From Ceratopteris richardii (taxonomy: Eukaryota > Streptophyta > Polypodiopsida > Polypodiales > Pteridaceae): DNA of 64,000 nt. The stretch spans positions 182,705,118 to 182,769,117 of the forward strand of contig CM035413.1 of the NCBI GenBank assembly GCA_020310875.1. Reading direction: 5' to 3'. The position numbers were made by a program, and so were the translations under genes. Each line of letters opens with the position of its first letter. The stretch's first letter is position 1. This document shows positions 31,508-41,100 of the stretch, piece by piece. The notes beneath the pieces were generated by a model. It had not been told where the DNA came from. It did not search any database and saw only the letters and a program-made list of their open reading frames with translations.

Positions 31508-33402
31508 TCGAGTCTAGGACGAATGTGTGATGGTAAGAGTATAGCAAGAAGTGGCGTTGGAAGGTAAAAATTTCAGTTTTTGTTGTTGTTTTTACTTAGT
31601 TTTTAGTGTTTTTCACCTCCCCCACACTCCATCTTCATCACCGCATCATCATCTTCATCTCCAAAAAATCAGAAAATTCACTATATCCCCCCATTCTCCT
31701 CATTTCCCCTCATTTGTGCATGCAAGAGAGTGAGAGAGAGCTTTTGTGCTTGTGTGTACTTTTGTTTTCTTGAGTTTTCTTGCAGGTACAGAGCTCTAGT
31801 GCATCAGGAAGGCTGCAAAAAGGTAAAAACTTCAGTTTCTGTCAGAAATTTCCGTCTGTGTCAGACCATCGTGATGGTCTGCAAAGTTCGGAATTTGGAG
31901 AAGGCGACCACACCAGCGTGAAGAGCACACCTGCGCCTACAGGAATCCATAGCTGCATTCACAAAATTTGCTTTGGTGGACCATCGCGACGGTCTCTGAC
32001 CATCGCGATTGTGTCACACCATCGCGATTGGCTCACGCCATCGCGACGGCTTGGCCGGACCATCGTGACGGTCTCTGACCATCGCGATTGTGTCACGCCA
32101 TCGCGATTGGCTCACGCCATCACGCCGACGGTGCCACGTGGCAATCTAGACCATCGCGACGGTGCATTTCAGACCATCGCGACGACACCCTTACACCATC
32201 GCGACACTTCAAAAATCCAGACCATCGCGATTGGCTCACGCCATCGCGCTCAGACCATCGCGATTGGCTCACGCCATCGCGCCCAGACCATCGCGACGAT
32301 TCACTTTGGACCATCGCGATTGTCCACGTTGACCGTTGACTGACGCCATCGCGATTGTGCAATTTCACGCCATCGCGATTGTCCAATTTCACGCCATCGC
32401 GACGGTTCACCCTCACGCCATCGCGATTGTGCACTTTCAGACCATCGCGATTGTGCAATTTCATGCCATCGCGACGGTGCACCCTCACGCCATCACGACG
32501 GTCCCAGACCATCGCGATTGTCTCACACCATCGCGATTGTGCAACCCCATCGCAAATTTTAGGGTTTCATTTTTTGGCCAATTTTGGGGCTATTTTTGGG
32601 AAATTTTTGGGTGATTAGACTCATAGGAGACCCCTTAGCTCATATTTGGAGAAACATCGGTTTGTCAGTTTTTACCCCCCAGGGCCTGAACGGTCATAAC
32701 TTTTTCATCCGAAGTCTGTTTTTTGAGCTTAATAGCTCGTTAGAAAGCTCTCTACGAGTACTACGTGACCTCAACTGTTTTTTCTTAAAGGATACGTCTA
32801 TTTTTAGATAAGCTATTTTGAGGTTGACCTATTTTGGGACTAGAAAGCCAAGGGGCAAGCATTAAAAAGTTGGGCAAAAGGGAAGGGAATTAAAAGGTGT
32901 ATATACTCAAGTGCTTGATCATCCAACTATGAATTGGTCTAATATTGAATTTTTCCAGGTCTAGCAAGGGCAATCAAAGACAACCAAAGCAAGGCAGTGA
33001 AGGGCATAAAGCTTGGGAAGCGCGGCTTCTTAGGCATCAGAGCAACCAGAAAAGCTGACTCGAGGTTGGAAGATTACTCAACCCCCTCAGTCAATTCTTA
33101 GCTTAGGATAAATGGTAGCATTGTGGATTAACGACGATAGGAACACCTCAAGTTCAAGAGAGTTAAATTTATCAAGTCCAAGACTAAAGTAAAGTTGTGT
33201 CACACGAAAACCTAAAGGAAAGAACCTAAGTCTGACGGAACGAGAACTCAAAATTATCACGGAAAGTCGAATTCCTGATGCATACATTAAGACAAGAATC
33301 TAAAGAAATTAAAAAAAAAAAAAAAAAAAGAGGATCAAGACAGTAATAACAAAGAATCATTGACGATCTGAGCGTGTACTGAGTGTGCAAGGAAGAAAAT
33401 TA
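31508..33402 (+). other. Long leader of element F
   Basis: About 1.9 kb separate PBS and gag. It contains pyrimidine-rich tracts, a possible acceptor TTTTCTTGCAG at about 31767-31790, the CpG-rich array at 31866-32556, a 20-base A-run near 33311-33330 and no credible ORF. Open frames across the array are a by-product of its repeats. Confidence 0.75.
31866..32556 (+). repeat. Array of about 26 copies of CCATCGCGAT-like motif
   Basis: The core CCATCG[CT]GA[TC] recurs about 26 times with irregular spacers of roughly 8 to 30 bases such as TGGCTCACG, TGTGCAATTTCACG and GGTCTCTGA. The centre ATCGCGAT is an eight-base palindrome. The region is far richer in CpG than its surroundings. Variants ATCGTGAC and ATCACGAC look like CpG decay. 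Confidence 0.95.
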
Positions 33403-36093
33403 ATGAACCTTAGATCGGGCAAATATATAGGTAAGTCAGACCGGCGAAGCCTTAGATCATCAGAGGCAAGTGTAAGAACTACTGCACGATCGTGGGCTCA
33501 ACAATTGAACACTAGTTATCCCTACGAGAGCTCAGACACTAGTGAATCAGAAATGGCATTTAGCACAGACAAACTAGAAGTAGGGTCAAATGTAGCATAC
33601 TTAGAAAAACCAGAAGGACCCTATAGAACGCAACTAGAGTTTCTCCGAACCAACCGATTAGGTGCTCGCATCTATGAGGATGGTTTGCGAAGGCAAGTGG
33701 TGCAAATGCAAAACCCTGATCAACCCATTGGATTGGAACATCCAGTGGTGAAATTCGAGAGAGACGCGTACATAGACAAGGAAGGAACAATGTACATATT
33801 AAGTATGCAGCCAAACAATACCGACGAGTTTGGCGTGATTCAACCAGAGACGGAAGCAAAATCTCAAGGAAAAGAACCATTAGAAGAGCCTAGAACACCT
33901 AGAGGGAAATCTGTACTGACACGAGTACTAATCCCAGAATGGATCCCTCAGGACAACAGAAGCATAGAGTTGTTTGTAAATAAAGAAACCGATGAAGCCT
34001 TTTGGAGATACAAGACCGAAATACTTAGTGAAGTAGGAATCATCACTATATACGAGTTTAAGGACCCGGATACACCTGGAAAGGTTGTATACCTGGATGA
34101 GACTTCAGAAAGAGTCTTTGTGGTGCCTGACCGCGCTAAAAACACATACACATGGAGAGGTGAATTGGTATTCCCTCCATCTAGAACGAACATGAATACA
34201 AGTCAACAAGGGGCAGGAACATCCTCAGCCCATGGAAATCAAAGAGAGGGAAATAAAGAGAGACCGGAAGTAAGCTTCACTCATCCCATAGGGAGAGATA
34301 GAACAACCACGAACACTAATAGAGCAGATAGACAAAGAGATCATGGAGTACTAGGTGGTAGAGATGATTTTCCTCTACCTAGACCACGCGAACACGCAAG
34401 AACATTGAGACCCACACAGTTAGTAAAATCAATGAAGAATTATTTTGATGGGACAGGAGATCCCTATGACCACGTCGCAGAATTCAAGCAAGTGCTAAGA
34501 GCCGAACAAGTTGAAGACATGTTCACGCAATACAACGCATTTGGACTAACGTTAAAGAATACCGCTTTAACTTGGTTCCAACCTCTGCAACAAAGGCAAT
34601 TTAGAGACATCCATCACTTTTTAGAGTCATTCATCACCGAATTCTCTAAAAGTGGGATTAGACATGACACGTCTTCGTTGATTCATAGCTTTAAACAGAC
34701 CCCTCAAGAAACAGTAAGACTGGCAGGACGTAGGTTTAGACAATATGTTGAACGATGTCCAATGCAAGAGCTACCCTCACAAGCCAAGCAAGTGTCATTG
34801 TTTTTAGATGGCTTGTTGAGCTCTAAACTACGCTCCTATGTGTACCTAAAAGAACCCAGAACGCTAGAGCAATGTGTGAGAATATGCATAGACATTGAGG
34901 ACAACTTAGGAGATGAGTTGGAACTCTCCAAGGTCTATAAGGAATCAGACTGTTCATCTCTAGCATCCACAAAATTGTCTAGCTCGATAGAAGACCTAGC
35001 AGAAAAAGTGGCCCAGAAACTAGGAGTTTCTAGCAAACCTAGGGTACTAATGAACAAGCGTTGTTACACCTGTGGTGGTGACCATATGGCAAATGTGTGT
35101 CCCAATGCAACACAACCACAAGCCAACCCTAGTGGCCAATACTGTACAATTGAGAGAAGATACACGAATCATACGGCTCAGGACTGCCCATACAACAAAC
35201 AAACCGTGAGACAGAACTATCCGCAAGCATACCCGCAGCCAGGTAGGTATCAAGGTCAATACAATGCTCAGCCTTATTACTATAGGCCTCCTCAGAACTA
35301 CCCATACCAGGCTCAACAGAGACCTCAATCTGTCTTAGCTCAGCAGCCACCCCCACCAGCGAATGTCATCTCAGTCAAATACGCTGCTGCAGAAGAGAAC
35401 CTAAGTAGGGCCTTAGTGCCTTCTTCACCTTTGATCACAGAGAGTGACCCACACTCAAATAGTTTTGACTCTACGCATGTAGATAGTCCACCCGCATATT
35501 ACACAGAGTCACCAGAACATGTGGAGACATATCATTATGATAGTCCACCAGTGGAACCTAGTTGGGAGCCCGACTATGCTAATGTGATGTACACAAACCC
35601 AAATCCACAGCCCCAATTAAGACAACAAAGACCACAGGGCCCTAGAGGACCATGCTTTAGGTGCCAAGGAGATCATTTCATAAAGGATTGTCCACATCCC
35701 CCGATAGCAGGACAATCACAGTACTATAACATACAAGGCTTTTGTGCTGATTGTGGCAAAGAGCACATAATCAAAGATTGTCCTAAGAATCCAGTTAATG
35801 CTTCGAATGTGACACCGATCAACGTGATAGGTATTGTAAATAACGCAGATGGATCCAACCCTACATACGTGCCTATCCAAGCTATAACAAGAGCCCAAGT
35901 GCTCTTACAGAACCAAAAGCTTAATCAGGAGAAAGTAGTCGGAAGTAGTGAAGTTTCAGAATCTAGCAGTAAAAAGACAAAATCTTGGAAAGATTCTAGA
36001 GAAAGGATAAAGAGAAAATGGAGTAAAAAGATAACTGAGTTGGAAGGAAGTTTGAAGGAATCTAGAGCCAAAATCCAAAAATTGACTTCATAG
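33403..36093 (+). CDS. gag (element F)
   Basis: I choose the ATG at 33403 (MNLRSGKYIG) over 33385 because H starts MILRSG at the same place. The protein of about 896 residues has a basic start, a central gag domain (PTQLVKSMKNYFDGTGDPYDHVAEF, LTWFQPLQQRQFRDIHHF, about residues 335-480) and knuckles CYTCGGDHMANVC, CFRCQGDHFIKDC and CADCGKEHIIKDC (residues about 550-800), all CX2CX3HX4C, plus a partial one (YCTIERRYTNHTAQDC). The tail is Lys/Ser-rich. It stops at TAG 36091 and the same frame continues into the protease. Expected role: capsid shell and RNA binding. Confidence 0.9.
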   Translation: MNLRSGKYIGKSDRRSLRSSEASVRTTARSWAQQLNTSYPYESSDTSESEMAFSTDKLEVGSNVAYLEKPEGPYRTQLEFLRTNRLGARIYEDGLRRQVVQMQNPDQPIGLEHPVVKFERDAYIDKEGTMYILSMQPNNTDEFGVIQPETEAKSQGKEPLEEPRTPRGKSVLTRVLIPEWIPQDNRSIELFVNKETDEAFWRYKTEILSEVGIITIYEFKDPDTPGKVVYLDETSERVFVVPDRAKNTYTWRGELVFPPSRTNMNTSQQGAGTSSAHGNQREGNKERPEVSFTHPIGRDRTTTNTNRADRQRDHGVLGGRDDFPLPRPREHARTLRPTQLVKSMKNYFDGTGDPYDHVAEFKQVLRAEQVEDMFTQYNAFGLTLKNTALTWFQPLQQRQFRDIHHFLESFITEFSKSGIRHDTSSLIHSFKQTPQETVRLAGRRFRQYVERCPMQELPSQAKQVSLFLDGLLSSKLRSYVYLKEPRTLEQCVRICIDIEDNLGDELELSKVYKESDCSSLASTKLSSSIEDLAEKVAQKLGVSSKPRVLMNKRCYTCGGDHMANVCPNATQPQANPSGQYCTIERRYTNHTAQDCPYNKQTVRQNYPQAYPQPGRYQGQYNAQPYYYRPPQNYPYQAQQRPQSVLAQQPPPPANVISVKYAAAEENLSRALVPSSPLITESDPHSNSFDSTHVDSPPAYYTESPEHVETYHYDSPPVEPSWEPDYANVMYTNPNPQPQLRQQRPQGPRGPCFRCQGDHFIKDCPHPPIAGQSQYYNIQGFCADCGKEHIIKDCPKNPVNASNVTPINVIGIVNNADGSNPTYVPIQAITRAQVLLQNQKLNQEKVVGSSEVSESSSKKTKSWKDSRERIKRKWSKKITELEGSLKESRAKIQKLTS

Positions 36094-38199
36094 GAATTGA
36101 ATCAAGAGAATCTAGCTCAGAAATCAGGATCAGTTTTAGCGGAACCCATACCAGAAAATCTAGACATGATGTTTCGTGCATATCAGGCTAGATTAAAAGA
36201 GGGACCTCAGGTAGCTGAAATGAGTAAAAACTACCCTCGAGCTGATCTAGAAATTGAGAGAACTAAACTTTGCATGAAGATGGTAGAACTAGCACAAGCT
36301 TTGTTCGAAGCCTCTAAATATCTTAATTGGAATAACATGGCAAAACCGGAATTACACTTTCAAGGACTAATGGAGAGGCTAGAATATTTGATAGAGAACA
36401 AAGAGAAAAAGGATCAGCCTAGGAACCCTATTGTCCCAGAGACACAGGAAAGGAATGCACCATCCCTGTCTCAAGTACCCAATATAGAAAGTCAAGACAA
36501 CCTTTCTTCCATACATAGGTACTCACATGAATTTTTGAGAGAGATCCAAGAAGAGAAATGGAGAAAAGAACAAGGGACTCATCCTCCTATTCAAGAAATA
36601 GATGACTTGCAGGAGCAATTTCCTCAAGACATTCCCTCTATATACGATGATGTAGAGGAAGAACAACTGAGTGAACACACAGGCTATGAATCTAATTCTT
36701 TACAAGAATTACCTCAGTTCACAGGACCTTGGGAAGCAAAGTCGATTAGTATGAGAGCACCCACGATAATAGTGAGGAATGAAGAATCAGTAATCCCTAG
36801 AAACACGGAAGTGATCAAGAACACTAAAGTACAATGTAACTTCACTCTAGAGGAGTTGCTGAAGACAAAACCAGAATTGTGGAAGCATGTAGCAAATCAA
36901 TTCCCCGAGCTTGCTACTACTCCCTCACAAATAGGATCACAAAATAAGGTACCAGAAATACCCATAGAAAAGATTGGAGATGTAAGCGAAGGAGAGGAAG
37001 GTAATACTTATCTTCCGATAACCCATCAGGGCTACACCACGAAAGCCATCCTAGATTCAGGAGCCGCAGTAGCCATAGCTACCACCGCTTTATGGAAACG
37101 TTGGGGTAAGCCAGCATTAAGACCCACCAGGATGAAGCTACAAATGGCTGATGGACACATAGAAAAACCATTAGGCTTACTAGAAGGAATATCACTCACC
37201 ACTTGTGGTGTAGAATTTGAGCATACCTTTGCCATTTGTGATTTTAGTAAAAACCATGCATATGAGATGATATTGGGACGACCGTTCATGCGTCAGTTGC
37301 AAATTGTACAAGATTGGGGAACTAATTCTTTGTACTTGCAACATTTAGGAGTGACTACCAAAGTCAATCTTAAAGACTATTCACATAGAGATGTACCCCC
37401 AATACAATGGAATACCATCCATAAGACACCAGTAGAGACGGAATCCGTGCACTCATTAGAATCAGATCCTTCTTGGTTGCATGAGGATACTCATTTATGG
37501 ATGTGTAAAGTAGCAAAACAGGAAGAAGAAAGGTTAGAAGCCAGGACCTTAGGTGCAGAACAACATCCACGAACTCTTCAAGACCCAGCTTACGCACTTG
37601 TAGTATTCCCAGACGAAGAGTTTGAACCCCATGGTTGGGCAGAAATCCTAGCAACCATGGATGTAGCCATCAATGAAGAACAATGGACACCCCACTGTGA
37701 TGAGGATGGCTATGACATTTCAGTTTTCACGATAGAGCCAATCATGTGCGATGCAATTTTAGAAGAGTGTGAACCTAACACTGATGCATTTCAAGATGCA
37801 AGTGATTTTGATTTAGAATCAATTATCATGGACTCTCCATTTGCATCAGAGGAAGAATATTTCTACGAAGTAGAGACTCACCCTTAGAGACACGAGGAAA
37901 TTACGAATGAGGTAAGGTTAGCCACTCAAGTGACTACTAAGAGTGAAGGCAAGAAAAGAAAGAAGAAAGACACCATGTCAGAAAAAGAAGAATCTTTGTT
38001 TGAAGTACCCGAGAACTTCAAGAAATATGAAATCGAAGATAGAAGAATCATGGTACGAATGCCTAATAGAAAGGCGAATGATGGACAAGTATATGATAAC
38101 CGAGAGAAAACCAAGAAAATAATAGCTGCTATCGAAGGAGAAGAAGAAAAATGTACATACATAGGGCATGATTTGACGAAGGAAGAAGAAGAAAATTAG
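36094..38199 (+). CDS. gag-pro linker and first aspartic protease (element F)
   Basis: In frame with gag after TAG 36091. The first 270 residues (LDMMFRAYQARLKEGPQ, LHFQGLMERLEYL, EFLREIQEEKW) have counterparts in G and H. The retropepsin follows: AILDSGAAVAIATTALWKRWG with DSG at 37054-37062, ADGHIEKPLGLLEG and MILGRPFMRQL near 37270. An acidic tail has TAG at 37885, then VPENFKKYEIEDRR, also present in H without a stop. It ends at TAG 38197 because one base is missing from the A-run at about 38190; the RT frame is one base off. Confidence 0.85.
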
Positions 38200-41100
38200 T
38201 TGCCCTATTGCGCGAATATAGAGATGTTTTTGCTTGGAGTTACAAAGACCTGAAAGGAGTAGATCCAGATATATGTTCTCATAGAATCCCTATGACTCCA
38301 GATGCAAAACCGACAAAACAGAAAGCGTACACGTACAATGATAACTACGCTGCGAAGATTAAAGAGGAGATAGATCGCTTGATAGAAGCAGGATTCATTT
38401 ACGAAATTGAGCATACCGAATGGGTATCCCCCATTGTGGTTGTGCCCAAGAAGAATGGAAAATTGCATGTGTGTATTAACCTTAAAAAAGTTAATGCCGC
38501 AACGATTAGAGATAGTTATCCTCTTCCTATCACGGAACATCTATTGGAAAGAGTTGCGGGCAAGGAAGTTTACAGCTTTCTTGATGGTTTTTCAGGCTAT
38601 AACCAAGTAGCCATTGCTCCAGAGGACCAACACAAGACGGCATTTGCCACTGAATGGGGCATATTTGCATTTCGTGTAATGCCTTTTAGGCTAACAAATG
38701 CACCCGCCACTTTCCAGCGACTCATGTGTCATGTTTTTAAGGAATTCTTACGCAAGAGTTTGGAAGTTTATGTCGATGACCTATGTGCTCATTCAAATGT
38801 AAGGCAGACACATATCCCAGAGTTAAGACAAGTATTTGACAAATGTCGAGAATATCAGGTTTGTTTGAACCCAGAAAAATGCGTTTTCATGGTCAGACAA
38901 GGCAAAATTCTAGGACACATTGTGTCAAAAAATGGAATCTCTATGGATGAAGAAAAGGTGAAGGTAATTGCAGATTTACCTAGACCAACTAATGTGAAAG
39001 AGGTACAGGCATTTATGGGCCATTGCGGATATTATAGGAGATTCATACACATGTATGCAATCATAGCCAAGCCTTTGTACTCTCTTTTAACCAACTTTGA
39101 ATGGACAGATGAATGTGAAAATTCATTCAATGAACTTAAACGACGCTTGTGCTCAGCACCTATATTGACTACCCCAGATTGGAGTAAGCCATTCCATGTA
39201 CATGTGGATGCATCCAATTATGCCATAGGATGTGTGTTAGCACAACCCACGAATGAAGGTAACATAGATCTCCCCATAGCTTACGCTAGTAGACAATTGA
39301 ACGCAGCAGAAAGAAATTACACCACTACGGAACGAGAAGGATTAGGGATGATCTACGCAGTAAAGAAGTTTAGGCACTACTTGTTGGCCAACAAATTCAA
39401 GTTCTTTACAGATCACCAAGCCCTATTGTACCTAGTCAACAAACCATGTAACACGGGACGACTAATACGTTGGTTTCTATTACTCATGGAGTATGATTTT
39501 GAAGTCGTAGTCAGGAAAGGAAAGACACATCTCAGAGTTGACCACCTTTCAAGATTAACCTCAGGAGAAGCTCCTCAAGGAGTAGCGGATGATCTACCAG
39601 ATGCATACTTGTTTAACCTTGAGATAGCACCAGAATGGGCTAAGCCTATAGTCCCTATTCTCACGTACGGACCCAAGAATCCTAGGATAAAGATCAAAGA
39701 GGGAGAGATTACCAAGTCTCAAAGATACCAAATCATAGCAGGAAGCATATATAAACAGGATAATCAAAAGATTCTTGCTTGTTGTGTAGATGAATCAGAA
39801 CATGCGAATTGGTTGCAATTAGCACACATAGGTGCACTAAAGCAACATCATTCGAAAAATCGAACATTACAGACTCTGCATAGACTAGGAGTATATTGGC
39901 CTACAATGGAAGCAGATGTCTACAAGTTGTGTAAAGAATGCCATGTTTGTTGTGAAAGACCACCAGTAGAGCATGCTACATTATATCACGTGTCTCTCAC
40001 ACCAGACTGGAGTGAACAATTAGTGACATACTTGAGGACGAAGACATTCCCTCAAGGAATGACCTTAGCACGACAACGCAGTCTAGAGCAGGAAGCTCAA
40101 GATTATTCACTTATTGGCGATAATCTATACAAAAGAGGACGAGATGGATATCTACGACAATGTGTTCATGAGAGCGATTATCTGAGCATACTAGAGACTG
40201 CACACCAAGGTGTTGTAGGAGGTCATTTTGGACCCGATAGGATAATCAAAGCCATCCTCTTTGCAGGATTATGGTGGCCCACTCTTCACATGGATGCGCA
40301 TACCTATGTAAAGAGATGTGATGTGTGCCAAAGAACTCAGTTTCCTACTCGCAGAGATGAAATGCCATTGAAACCCATGATGGGCGGACGTGCATTTTCT
40401 AAGTGGGGTATAGACTTTGTAGGACCCATTAACCCCCCTGCAAAAGGTACACATGCTGAATACATTATTGTTGCCACAGATTATCTTACGAAATGGGTAG
40501 AGGCAAAAGCCACGAAAAAGAATGATGCACACACAACTGCAAAATTCTTATTTGAGAATGTCTTTACAAGATATGGATTGCCTATACAGTTAGTGAGCGA
40601 TCGAGGCACTCACTTTCTAAACCAAGTCATTGAATATTTGTTACAGGATTTTATGGTGATTCACAAGAAATCCGCACCATATCATCCTCAGGCCAATGGT
40701 CAGGCTGAAAGCACTAATAAGATCCTTTGTAACGTACTGACGAAACTCGTGAACAACAAACGTTCAGATTGGGACAAACAGTTACACCACGCTGTTTGGG
40801 CATATCGAGTGGCCTACAAGACCGTACTCAATGCAACTCCCTTTCAGATGGTTTTTGGTCAGAATGTTGTGCTTCCTTTGGACTTCTTGATACCGACCCT
40901 TAAGGTTGCACAAGAACATCAGTGGACCGGCCATGAATTGTCAGCGAGAATAATGGACTTGGAACGATTAGGAGAAACCAGGCTCAAGGCAGCAGCAGGA
41001 ATATATGCAGCGAAGAAGCGACAGAAAGCATATTTTGATGCACATGTGAAAGATAAAGGCCTAAAAGAAGGAGATTTAGTTCTAGTATATACGCTAAAGC

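Noticed and set aside
31780-32620. Overlapping ORFs on both strands rich in HRD, TPSR or RRDG repeats
   Set aside because: All follow from the CCATCGCGAT array in the F leader; three frames and both strands are equally open, so this is not coding.
38185-38200. Programmed -1 frameshift between protease and RT in F
   Set aside because: H is in a single frame here and the site GAAGAAAATTAG is not a canonical slippery heptamer; loss of one A from an A-run is simpler.
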